This document shows positions 41,915-50,036 of a DNA stretch of 64,000 nucleotides, piece after piece. Position 1 is the stretch's first letter, and the number at the start of each line of letters is the position of its first letter. This DNA comes from JBFMDN01 sp040753915 (lineage in GTDB: Bacteria; Desulfobacterota; Desulfomonilia; Desulfomonilales; Desulfomonilaceae): contig JBFMDN010000005.1 in NCBI GenBank assembly GCA_040753915.1, positions 62,001 through 126,000 of the forward strand, in the 5' to 3' direction. The position numbers and the translations under genes are program-made. The notes under the pieces were generated by a model. That model made no database searches, had not been told where the DNA came from, and was given only the letters and a program-made list of their open reading frames with translations.

Positions 41915-43720
41915 TCACGCGTACATCTGGTCTATTTCCTTCCGGAACCTCTTCGCCACCACTTTTCGCTTTACCTTTTGGGTGGCCGTGAGCTCTTCGT
42001 CGTCCTGGTCCAGCTCTTTTTCAAGAATGGTGAACTTCTTGATGGTCTCCACATTGGCCAACGTTTCATTGACCGCTGCAATCTCTTGCTTGATGAGATT
42101 GTATACGAGCGGATTGCTCGCGAGGCTCTTATATGTGGTGTAAGGGATGCGGTTATTTTGAGCCCAGTTACCGGTATTCTCGTAATCAATCTGCACCAGC
42201 GCAGTCAGATATTTTCGGCCGTCGCCGATAACGATGGCCTCCTTGATGTACGGACTGCACTTCATCTTGTTTTCGATTTCCGAGGGAGAGATGTTTTTCC
42301 CGCCGGAGGTAATCAGAATGTCCTTTTTTCGGTCCACTATAAACAAGTGTCCATCGTCGTCGATCATCCCTATATCGCCCGTGTGGAGCCATCCGTCTCT
42401 GATAACTTCAGTCGTCGCTGCCTCGTCCCGGTAATATCCGGAAAATACCGAGTCTCCCCGTATGAGAATCTCCCCGTCTTTTCCGAGACGACACTCGATA
42501 CCCCGGCATGGCTCTCCGACGGAACCGTATTTGATCTCACCGTGGGGACCGGCTACCGCGCCGCACGTCTCTGTCAATCCATACATTTCCACGGTGACAA
42601 CGCCCAGGGAGCGAAAAAAGCTCAAAACCTCAGGAGCGATGGGGGCTCCACCGCTCATCACGTACCGACACCGCCGCATCCCGATCTTGTCAAGAATGGG
42701 CCGAAACACGAAGAGGTGTGCCAGCCCATACACTACCAATAGATGCAATGGCAAACCTCTTTGCTTCATCTTGTGTCGGCCGACTCTAACCCCTACCGGC
42801 TCCCACAACCGAAAAGCAAACTGCTTGAAACGGGTCGAGTCCTCCAATTTAATCTTTACGCTTGAATGGAGCTTTTCCAATATTCGCGGCACCGCGGCGA
42901 AAAATGTGGGGGAGATTTCTTGAATGTTCTCTTGGACGGTATCGATAGATTCCGCAAAGTTCACCGTATACCCGAAAACCAGGGGCATGGCCATGGAGAG
43001 GTTGCGCTCGAATATGTGACACAGCGGCAGATACGACAAGAGCGAATCTTTGTCGGTGAAATGGAGCACCGGCTGGAGACATGCACGGATTTGGTGGATT
43101 ATGTTCCTGTGGGAGATCATGGCGCCCTTAGGAGGACCAGTTGTACCCGAGGTGTACACAATGAACGCCACATCATCGGCCTTGGTGGCGTTGACGAGGT
43201 CTAGAAACAAAGCGGGATGCAGTGCGTCCACCTTCCTGCCGAGATCCTCCACCTCCGAATACCCCACGATGAGCGGATCGTCGTAATGTCGCATTCCCTT
43301 CATTGAGATAACGATGACTTTCGCGAGCGCGGGCAGATCGTCCCGTACTTCCAACACCTTGTCCGCCTGTTCCTGGTCTTTCACCACTATGAATCGCGAC
43401 CCGGAATGCTCGATGATGTACTTCACCTGCTGGGGCGAATTCGTGGGATAGATGCCTACAGACACCGCTCCGAGGCTTTGCACCGCAAGATCTGCAAAAA
43501 TCCATTCCGGACAGTTCTCCCCCAGTATGGAAACGTGGTCGCCCTTTCTCAGACCCATCTCTCGCAAGCCAAGGCAGAACACCTTGGTCCGTTCCAGGTA
43601 ATCATTCCATGAGATCTCGTTCCAGATTCCCTTGTACTTTTCCCTCATCGCCACCCGCTGACCGTAAGTCCGTGCCTTCTCGACGAGAAGCTTGGGCAGT
43701 GTGGTCTCAGCTCTTTCCAT
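41915..43720 (-). CDS. long-chain acyl-CoA synthetase embedded in the Liv operon
   Basis: A 601-residue ANL enzyme of the long-chain (FadD15-like) group: YTSGTTGPPKGA, MYGLTETCGAV, HTGDIGMIDDDGH and a long C-terminal region with DRKKDILITSGGKNISP. It lies between the ATPase and permease genes of one transporter, an order seen in other proteobacterial Liv clusters, and suggests activation coupled to import. The ATG at 43720 with AGGGAG ahead is preferred to a GTG at 43747. Confidence 0.9.
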   Translation of the reverse strand: MERAETTLPKLLVEKARTYGQRVAMREKYKGIWNEISWNDYLERTKVFCLGLREMGLRKGDHVSILGENCPEWIFADLAVQSLGAVSVGIYPTNSPQQVKYIIEHSGSRFIVVKDQEQADKVLEVRDDLPALAKVIVISMKGMRHYDDPLIVGYSEVEDLGRKVDALHPALFLDLVNATKADDVAFIVYTSGTTGPPKGAMISHRNIIHQIRACLQPVLHFTDKDSLLSYLPLCHIFERNLSMAMPLVFGYTVNFAESIDTVQENIQEISPTFFAAVPRILEKLHSSVKIKLEDSTRFKQFAFRLWEPVGVRVGRHKMKQRGLPLHLLVVYGLAHLFVFRPILDKIGMRRCRYVMSGGAPIAPEVLSFFRSLGVVTVEMYGLTETCGAVAGPHGEIKYGSVGEPCRGIECRLGKDGEILIRGDSVFSGYYRDEAATTEVIRDGWLHTGDIGMIDDDGHLFIVDRKKDILITSGGKNISPSEIENKMKCSPYIKEAIVIGDGRKYLTALVQIDYENTGNWAQNNRIPYTTYKSLASNPLVYNLIKQEIAAVNETLANVETIKKFTILEKELDQDDEELTATQKVKRKVVAKRFRKEIDQMYA

Positions 43721-43767
43721 AGGATGGATCTCCCTGGGGTCAAGCACCGGTTGACCCGGCCGCTCGC

Positions 43768-44559
43768 TCAGTTAGGCGTTTCGCCCAGATAAGCCCGCAC
43801 CACTTCCGGATCGCGAGACACTTCTTCGGGGCTTCCTTCTGCTATCTTCACTCCGAAATTCAACACCACTACCCGGTCTGAAAGGTCCATGACTACGCCC
43901 ATATCATGCTCGATGAGAACAACAGTAATCTTGAGCTCCTCGTTAATGTCCAGAATGTAACGGGCCATGTCCTCGGTCTCTTCCAGGTTCATTCCGCTGA
44001 CGGGCTCATCCACGAGAACCATCTTCGGGTGCATGGCGAGAGCCCTTCCAAGCTCCACGCGCTTCTGGATGCCATACGGCAGCGCAGCGACCGGTGTCTT
44101 CCTGTGCTTCTGCAGATCCAACAGCTCGATGACGTCCTCCACTTCGTCCCGACACTTGCGCTCGAGCCGGGAACATCGTCCGAGATAGAGTATGGCCGAG
44201 AGCAACCCATAGTCTAGCCGATACTCGCTAGCTGACATGAGGTTGTCCAGAACGGTCATCCCTCGGAAGAGCTCGATATTCTGGAAAGCCCTCGCAATTC
44301 CCAATCGTGCGATCCTGTGTGGCTTGAGTCCTCGAATCTCTTGCCCGGCAAACCGTATGCTTCCTGTCTGAGCCAGGTAGATCCCGCTCATGCAGTTGAA
44401 CAAGGTTGTCTTCCCTGCCCCGTTGGGACCGATGATCGAGAAGATCTCTCCCTCGCGTACCTGGAGAGAGAGTTCCGACAGGGCATGTATGCCCCCGAAC
44501 TTCATGCTGAGCTTTTCAATCTGCAGCAAAGGTGAGCCGACACCGTTCATGAAAGCCAT
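43768..44559 (-). CDS. livG: Liv-type ABC ATPase, LivG subunit
   Basis: A 263-residue ATPase: Walker A GPNGAGKTT, LivG-type signature LPYGIQKRVELGRALA, Walker B MVLVDEPVSGM, and the C-terminal extension ending VVRAYLGE. Its start overlaps the end of livF by 13 bp, so the order is F-G-ligase-H-M-SBP in the direction of transcription. Confidence 0.92.
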   Translation of the reverse strand: MAFMNGVGSPLLQIEKLSMKFGGIHALSELSLQVREGEIFSIIGPNGAGKTTLFNCMSGIYLAQTGSIRFAGQEIRGLKPHRIARLGIARAFQNIELFRGMTVLDNLMSASEYRLDYGLLSAILYLGRCSRLERKCRDEVEDVIELLDLQKHRKTPVAALPYGIQKRVELGRALAMHPKMVLVDEPVSGMNLEETEDMARYILDINEELKITVVLIEHDMGVVMDLSDRVVVLNFGVKIAEGSPEEVSRDPEVVRAYLGETPN

Positions 44560-45341
44560 CGCTTTCTTCGCCTGTAATGCTTTACCGTTCGAAAGCTCTT
44601 CTTTGTGCCGAGATCGTTGAGCCCCAGATAGAACTCTCGAATATCCTGATTCTCACGGAGCGCCTCGCTCTGACCTTCCATCACCACTCTTCCTGTCTCG
44701 AGGACATAGCCGTAGTGAGCCACCGTAAGAGCGATGGCGGCGTTCTGTTCCACCAGCAGAATGGCCACTCGCTGTTCCTGGTTGATTTTGTGGATGATGT
44801 CAAAGATCTCAACCACCACGAGAGGAGCGAGCCCGAGAGAAGGCTCATCTAGGATGACAAGCTTTGGGCGGGCCACGAGCGCCCTGGCAATAGCGAGCAT
44901 CTGCTGCTCACCACCGCTCAGATATCCCGCCCGCTGGCGAGCCCGTTCGAGTAGGATGGGGAAGTATAAGTGCACGAGGTCCTTGTTCGCACCGAAGTCC
45001 CCCCGATCGGCCAAGCTGTATGAACCGATGAGGAGATTTTCCTCCACGGTCAACTCAGAAAATATCTTTCGGCCTTCCGGTACCTGGAGAATTCCCAGGG
45101 AGACTATTTGATGCGGGGTTCTATCGTTGATCACCATTCCGTCAAATTCGATGCTGCCATCCTCTATGGTCAGATCGAGAGTCTTCCGAAGTCCCGACAC
45201 CGTGTTTACAACCGTGGTCTTGCCGGCGCCATTGGCTCCGAGCAATGCAACTATCCGCTCGTCGGGTACCTCCAGGGAGATTCCCCGCAACGCGAGAATG
45301 ATGTCGGAGTAAACGGTCTCGAGATTGGTGATTTTCAGCAT
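44547..45341 (-). CDS. livF: Liv-type ABC ATPase, LivF subunit
   Basis: A 264-residue ATPase: Walker A GANGAGKTT, signature LSGGEQQMLAIARAL, Walker B LVILDEPSLGLAP, and the LivF end REFYLGL. A basic tail of about 20 residues (KHYRRRKRW) goes past the usual end and is unusual for LivF. It is the first transporter gene after a 266-base spacer, which may hold an internal promoter. Confidence 0.9.
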   Translation of the reverse strand: MLKITNLETVYSDIILALRGISLEVPDERIVALLGANGAGKTTVVNTVSGLRKTLDLTIEDGSIEFDGMVINDRTPHQIVSLGILQVPEGRKIFSELTVEENLLIGSYSLADRGDFGANKDLVHLYFPILLERARQRAGYLSGGEQQMLAIARALVARPKLVILDEPSLGLAPLVVVEIFDIIHKINQEQRVAILLVEQNAAIALTVAHYGYVLETGRVVMEGQSEALRENQDIREFYLGLNDLGTKKSFRTVKHYRRRKRWLS

Positions 45342-45607
45342 GCTACCAACGTATGCGGCGAGGATCCCGCAGGTTAAGAACCGGCCTTCCGGTTTCTGTT
45401 GAGGCGTATTGGAAGGTATGCACTGTCTCGGTGCACGCTTCGTGGGAACGAAGGGCGACCGACGACCGGGGGCTCGGCCACCCCTGACGTCCCTGCGGGT
45501 GGTTTACCAGCCAGCAAACCAAAGCAACCCGAGAGACACAACACTCGTCAAGAGGAACGTCACACAAGTCCTCGCAGGATCTCGTCGTGACGTCCCTACC
45601 CGTATTG
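45342..45607. other. longest spacer inside the catabolic run
   Basis: No gene. It holds GACGTCCCT in two direct copies and a small hairpin (TGCAC...GTGCA around 45420). A GG-N10-GC pair on the minus strand near 45354 lacks the rest of the sigma-54 consensus. An internal promoter is possible but not shown. Confidence 0.35.
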
Positions 45608-46372
45608 TTAGAAGAATGCTCCTCCGTTGACGACCACAACATGACCGGTCATGTAGTTCGTCGCGCTTGACGCCAGGTAAAGGGCAGTTTGAGCTATTTC
45701 TGCCGGAGCAGCGACCACTTTCAGTGGGGTAAGCATATGTTCTTGCTCCATCAGCTTCTCGTTGGTCCACAATGCCTTGCTGAAATCGGTCTTCACGATG
45801 CGGGGAGCAATGGCGTTCACTCGAACGTTGTACGGACCCAACTCCAAAGCCATTGCCTTGGTAAGCATATTGATGCCGGCCTTGCTGATGCAGTAAGGTC
45901 CAAGCCCAGCGGCCGGACTGATGCCCCCTGCAGAGGAAATGTTTATTATGTTGCCCGATTTCTGCTCGCGCATAATCTTGCCGACAAGTTGACTCAGAAT
46001 GAAGTAGCCCTTGAGATTGGTCTCCATAATATGGTCGTATACGGACACGTCAGTATCCACGATCGGTCCCATAGCCGGATTCGTAGCCGCGTTGTTTACG
46101 AGCACGTCAATGCGACCGTACTCTTCCATGGTCTTGTCCACAAGATTCTTCAAGTCCTCGACTTTTCGAGCGTGTGCAGGGATTTCCTTGCATCTTCTGC
46201 CCATCGCCCTCACTTCGTCTCCAACGATTTGCAGGTCCGGCAACTTCCGGCTCGCAATTGCGAGATTTGCGCCCGCGTCAGCGAAAGCGAGAGCCACCGA
46301 TTTTCCGATTCCACGGCTGGCGCCGGTAACTAATACAACTTTGCCTTCCTGAGAAAGGAACGAACAATCCAT
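45608..46372 (-). CDS. short-chain dehydrogenase/reductase
   Basis: A 254-residue classical SDR. It has the cofactor motif TGASRGIG, the structural NNAA, the catalytic Ser in NISSAGG, and Tyr/Lys in YCISK. An Arg-containing ASRKL after the second strand hints at NADP(H). It probably oxidises a hydroxyacyl-CoA or reduces a ketone in the pathway. AAGGAAGG precedes the ATG at 46372; the open frame goes to 46429. It follows the dehydratase-like gene by 43 bases. Confidence 0.9.
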   Translation of the reverse strand: MDCSFLSQEGKVVLVTGASRGIGKSVALAFADAGANLAIASRKLPDLQIVGDEVRAMGRRCKEIPAHARKVEDLKNLVDKTMEEYGRIDVLVNNAATNPAMGPIVDTDVSVYDHIMETNLKGYFILSQLVGKIMREQKSGNIINISSAGGISPAAGLGPYCISKAGINMLTKAMALELGPYNVRVNAIAPRIVKTDFSKALWTNEKLMEQEHMLTPLKVVAAPAEIAQTALYLASSATNYMTGHVVVVNGGAFF

Positions 46373-46415
46373 AGGGAACCTTCCTTGCTGCAACGTTTCG
46401 ATAAAGAGTCGACGC

Positions 46416-47852
46416 TCACGATACCGCAATCCCGGCCATTTCTTCCACTATCTTTTTGCAATGCTCCATCACTTTACCCGCCTCCATCCAAATCGTCATG
46501 CGCTCTGCCATGGGAGATCCCTCTCCGTGCAGACAGATGGTCTCCAGGTCGGCACTGGTCATTCGGCGTATGAGGTCGAGCATACGCAGGCGCTGCTCGG
46601 TGAGAATTCCTTTTTTCGCGCTCAGGTACTTCTCGATGTAATCGTGGGTCGCGGGATTTATATAATCCTTGTAGGTGGGCGCAGTGACAAGGAGGCCCCC
46701 GGCCAGATCTTCGATGATCTTGACCACGTCATGATAGTTATGGGCGAAATGATACTTGGCGATATTCGTGGTGACCGGATTAGGTACGGCCATGTCACCA
46801 TGCATCACGTAGTCGTAGCATGCTGCCTTGGAGAGCGATTTCAACGTTTCCACATAAATGACGAGATCGGTCAGTTTCTCCCGCACATGTGCAGCCTGGG
46901 TCACACCGTTGTAATCCGCAATGGCTTTTCCCAGACCGAGGAGGTGTTCTGACATGGGTACCCGGTATGCGCAGCCGGTTCGCCGGTGCAGAAGGGCGAA
47001 GTTGTATACCATTGTGGCCGCGAACTTCGATTCACCGCAGAGGAAGACCCTCTCCCACGGGATCAGGACGTCATCGAAAATGATGAGCGAGTCCGTATGC
47101 ATTCGCATCGGCCGCTCATTGGGAAATTCGATGGAGCTCAGCGAGGACCGAAAGGGACGGACGACCTGAGTAATTCCCTTGGTATTCGGGGGGATAGCGA
47201 ATGCCACCGCGTAATCGGAGTCGGCGTCGGTCATCTGCCTGCAAGGTACTGCAATAATTTCTTGACAGTAGGCCGCGCCTGTAATGTGAACCTTCGCACC
47301 ACGGACTACTATACCCTTGCTGTTCTTGTCGACAACGTGCACGTAGTAGTCGGGGTGCATCTGGCCAGGGTCCGAAGGCCTCAGCATCCTGTCACCCTTC
47401 ACACAGGTGACAGCAGCGCATGCGGACACGTCTTCCTGCTTCATGTATCGCCGGAAATTCTCGGCTCTCTCGATGTAGTCCTTGTTCCCCATGATGTGGG
47501 CCGTGATACTTATAGCGTTGAGCGCATCTGCACCGATATCATGGGCAAGGGGTATGTATCCGTCTGAAAGCGCCGTTGAGGTAACAATGAGCTCGTAGGC
47601 CTTTAGGAGATCGTCGGCGCTCTTGGGCTTGTAGTAATACCTGCTAACCATCTCGCCGAGCTCGGGATCGTTTACGAGGGCCAGATCCTGGTACTTGGGA
47701 TCGTGAGCCATCTCGTAATCCACGGCCATGGTATTTACACAAACGCTCAGGTTCTGATCCGTTGCTACGTTCTTGATTAGCTCTCCCCGATAGTACACAA
47801 CTCTTCCATCATCCAGTTTGGACTTGTATTCATCAGCGGTCATCAGACCCAT
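46416..47852 (-). CDS. 4-hydroxybutyryl-CoA dehydratase/4-HPA 3-hydroxylase family flavoprotein
   Basis: A 478-residue member of the family that contains both AbfD (FAD and [4Fe-4S], radical dehydration of 4-hydroxybutyryl-CoA) and the oxygen-dependent HpaB. Visible blocks are the N-terminal LMTADEYKSKLDDGR, a Cys pair in SACAAVTCVKGDR, the FAD region DSLIIFDDVLIPWERVFLCGE, and HRRTGC. The AbfD cluster ligands are Cys, Cys, His and Cys; here Cys and His occur in the right zones, but the spacing (C-x4-C, H-x4-C) is not clearly the same. An anaerobic dehydratase, isomerase or oxidase is more likely than a monooxygenase. GAAGGAGG precedes the ATG. Confidence 0.75.
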   Translation of the reverse strand: MGLMTADEYKSKLDDGRVVYYRGELIKNVATDQNLSVCVNTMAVDYEMAHDPKYQDLALVNDPELGEMVSRYYYKPKSADDLLKAYELIVTSTALSDGYIPLAHDIGADALNAISITAHIMGNKDYIERAENFRRYMKQEDVSACAAVTCVKGDRMLRPSDPGQMHPDYYVHVVDKNSKGIVVRGAKVHITGAAYCQEIIAVPCRQMTDADSDYAVAFAIPPNTKGITQVVRPFRSSLSSIEFPNERPMRMHTDSLIIFDDVLIPWERVFLCGESKFAATMVYNFALLHRRTGCAYRVPMSEHLLGLGKAIADYNGVTQAAHVREKLTDLVIYVETLKSLSKAACYDYVMHGDMAVPNPVTTNIAKYHFAHNYHDVVKIIEDLAGGLLVTAPTYKDYINPATHDYIEKYLSAKKGILTEQRLRMLDLIRRMTSADLETICLHGEGSPMAERMTIWMEAGKVMEHCKKIVEEMAGIAVS

Positions 47853-48013
47853 GGGACTTGCCTCCTTCAGTTGCCGGGACGCCGCTTGTGGGCTCCTCTG
47901 AGAGTCAGTGGTCTCGTATGATTGGTTGGTTGGCTGCCGGGAGATGCGGTCATCCCTACCGGCAGCGCTCATTGCGGGCCGTACCGTTTACCACACACCA
48001 AGGAGGAGAAAGG

Positions 48014-49597
48014 CTACCAGGCCTTTGCTGCGGCAGGGATCCCGCAATGATAAAAGGGCAGCACCTCGTGCTCCAGGTCGGTTCCCATCATGGTGTCGAC
48101 ACACATCAACGCGCACAGGGAAGCGCCGTCGACACCTCCACCCCAGAGTCGCTCGCCGTACTGGTCGCCGACGAAGTAGAGATTTTCGATGAACGGGCTC
48201 TTGATGGCAGGTCGATCTTCGCCAATGGGTCGCCAGTTCCCGTACGCTTCGTCCGAAGGCGTCCAGATGACGAACTCCACATTCTCCTTATATCCTTTGA
48301 ACGTCTTCTTGAACCAGTCCATGCAATAGTTGATCACCCGCATGACTTTTTGGGGAGTGCGCATCTCCTTGTCAGTCAGAGCGGTAGAAAACACGAAGTC
48401 TCTCTTTCCTTCCGGAGCCCGCTTAGCACATGCGGCCATGTTCCACATGACCATGTCTACTGCGCCAATATATCCTTCGTGCTTGATAATACCGGGCATC
48501 CAGATAAAGCTGCGTTCGTCCACACCAAACTCTTCCCACACGTTGTTCTTAAGCCCGATGAATGCTGATAGCAGCCCTGCGGACCAAAATCTCTGTTGGA
48601 TGAGATCTACCCATTCCTGCGGGAAGTGACGGGGGTGAATTACATTGAAAATGTGCTTCACGGGGATGTTACATATGATATCCTGCGCCCACAGACTCTC
48701 GTATTGTCCCTCTTTGTTTCGAGCTAGCACCCCCCTGGCCTTACCGTCTTCCACCAAGAGCTCTTCAACTGGTGTCGCACGCCAGACCTCCCCTCCAGCC
48801 TCGTTGAGGGCACTCTCGAGCGCGAGAGGGATGGCCATGCAGCCTGGCTCGGCTATGGTGGCCACCGACCCGGAGTGGAGATTCATCTTGATGTCCCGCG
48901 CCATGGCCATGTATCCGAGGAAATCGCCGGCTGGTGCCATCTTCGGCTCGGCCATGGCGTTCTGGCACGCCATGACAACCTTGATATAGTCATACGCCTC
49001 TTCGTTGCCGGTTAGACCCCTCTCCTCCAACCACGTCTGCACGTCGGTCTTCATGGCCGCAGCGCACTCCTCCATTGTGAGCGCCCCCATTTGCCTCAGA
49101 GCAGCTATGGTAGCAGCGTACCCTTGCTCAGATTGCCACGGATACGGCTTTCGAGGCGGAACCTGGTAGATGCTGTTTGTGCGGGCATCCACAAATCCGA
49201 GCCCTGAGTTGACAGGCATGTCGACCGGCTTGCCGAGATAATCCAGAAGAAGTCGGCACCGAGACTTGTTACCCCAGAACAGACCGTGCCCACCGTTCTC
49301 GAAGGTGTAACCGTCCAGCCTGCCCTCCTTCATGATGGTCTTCAGATCGGGTTCACAGTACGAAACCCAGCACCTCGAATCTGAAAGGGACTTTCGCAAT
49401 CCCACGTCATCCAGCTCGAGGCCCTCTATGGTAACCTTGTCACCCTTGCCCGTGTACGAGGCAACCCTTCCCCCAATGTGGGGAGCCTTTTCCAGGACCA
49501 AGACCTTTTTCCCGAATTTCCGTGCCAGCACCGCAGCGGCACCGAGTCCCCCTACGCCGGATCCAATGACAATTACGTCGTACTCTTTCGCGGCCAT
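48014..49597 (-). CDS. large FAD-dependent oxidoreductase, CrtI/carotenoid-isomerase-like
   Basis: A 527-residue flavoprotein with VIVIGSGVGGLGAAAVLA at the N-terminus, LEKAPHIGGRVASY, and a C-terminal FAD segment (NLYFVGDQYGERLWGGGVDGA). It is longer than the relative at 37061. It is the first gene of the run, downstream of sigma-54 promoter P4, so it may act on the incoming substrate. GGAAGGAA precedes the ATG at 49597; the frame is open to 49663. Substrate unknown. Confidence 0.83.
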   Translation of the reverse strand: MAAKEYDVIVIGSGVGGLGAAAVLARKFGKKVLVLEKAPHIGGRVASYTGKGDKVTIEGLELDDVGLRKSLSDSRCWVSYCEPDLKTIMKEGRLDGYTFENGGHGLFWGNKSRCRLLLDYLGKPVDMPVNSGLGFVDARTNSIYQVPPRKPYPWQSEQGYAATIAALRQMGALTMEECAAAMKTDVQTWLEERGLTGNEEAYDYIKVVMACQNAMAEPKMAPAGDFLGYMAMARDIKMNLHSGSVATIAEPGCMAIPLALESALNEAGGEVWRATPVEELLVEDGKARGVLARNKEGQYESLWAQDIICNIPVKHIFNVIHPRHFPQEWVDLIQQRFWSAGLLSAFIGLKNNVWEEFGVDERSFIWMPGIIKHEGYIGAVDMVMWNMAACAKRAPEGKRDFVFSTALTDKEMRTPQKVMRVINYCMDWFKKTFKGYKENVEFVIWTPSDEAYGNWRPIGEDRPAIKSPFIENLYFVGDQYGERLWGGGVDGASLCALMCVDTMMGTDLEHEVLPFYHCGIPAAAKAW

Positions 49598-49763
49598 TTG
49601 AATTCCTTCCCGTCGAGATATCGCAGGATTAGTTCTGCTCTGAGTCCGATATGTTCGGGGCAACCTCGAAACGGGGGCCGTCCGGTCCCCGGTTCGGGCG
49701 AGCCCTTTCTTCCTTTTGCTGGCGCGGCTCCTCGCCGCGGCTGCTAGGCTCGAACTGGCTTAA

Positions 49764-49778
49764 GCAAGAAGAATGCCG
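49764..49778 (-). promoter_or_regulatory. sigma-54 promoter P4 of the catabolic run
   Basis: Read on the minus strand: CGGCATTCTTCTTGC followed by TT. The GG is at 49777-49776 and the GC at 49765-49764, with 10 nt between. The -12 box is perfect, the -24 box has two mismatches. The start is expected near 49752, about 155 bases before the first gene. Confidence 0.6.
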
Positions 49779-49809
49779 TTTCTTCGGATTGCCTACGGCT
49801 ATGCAATAT

Positions 49810-49893
49810 CAATATGTTGTGCTCTGTTCGCACAACTTCTGGCTGTTGACTTCGCACAACATATTGCCCCTTCATGCCAACATATTGCGCAAT
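49810..49893. promoter_or_regulatory. activator-site cluster (CACAACATATTG repeats)
   Basis: CAATATGTTGTGC at 49810-49822 and GCACAACATATTG at 49854-49866 are a perfect 13-bp inverted repeat. CAACATATTG occurs again at 49878-49887, TTCGCACAAC twice (49827-49836 and 49851-49860), and the palindrome ATTGCGCAAT is at 49884-49893. The copy at 49855-49866 lies 77 bp from the -24 box of P4. Variants of the same motif occur at 59794 and 60009. Confidence 0.65.
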
Positions 49894-49897
49894 TGTC

Positions 49898-49927
49898 TTG
49901 ACACCTCTGCGCGCCCTTTCATAGACT
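49898..49927 (+). promoter_or_regulatory. sigma-70-like promoter of the activator gene
   Basis: TTGACA (49898-49903), an 18-bp spacer and TAGACT (49922-49927). The -35 box is perfect; the -10 box matches four of six. It starts just past the repeat cluster, so the activator could control its own gene. Confidence 0.45.
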
Positions 49928-50036
49928 TTACTCTGACATTTCCGGATGCCCCGTGTGGCGCTTGCTCGACCTGCTGTCTCCGTACACCCGCGGCCTCGCG
50001 TCTCACGGAATTCGCCAACGGAAGGGGTGAAGAGCC

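Larger units (their letters stand above)
49598..50036. other. divergent control region between the catabolic run and its candidate activator
   Basis: Holds a minus-strand sigma-54 promoter (49764-49778), a cluster of direct and inverted repeats (49810-49893) and a plus-strand sigma-70-like promoter (49898-49927). It contains no gene. Confidence 0.65.

Noticed and set aside
46416..47852. Oxygen-dependent 4-hydroxyphenylacetate 3-monooxygenase
   Set aside because: The gene set is that of an anaerobe, no flavin reductase partner is present, and Cys/His residues typical of the dehydratase branch are visible.
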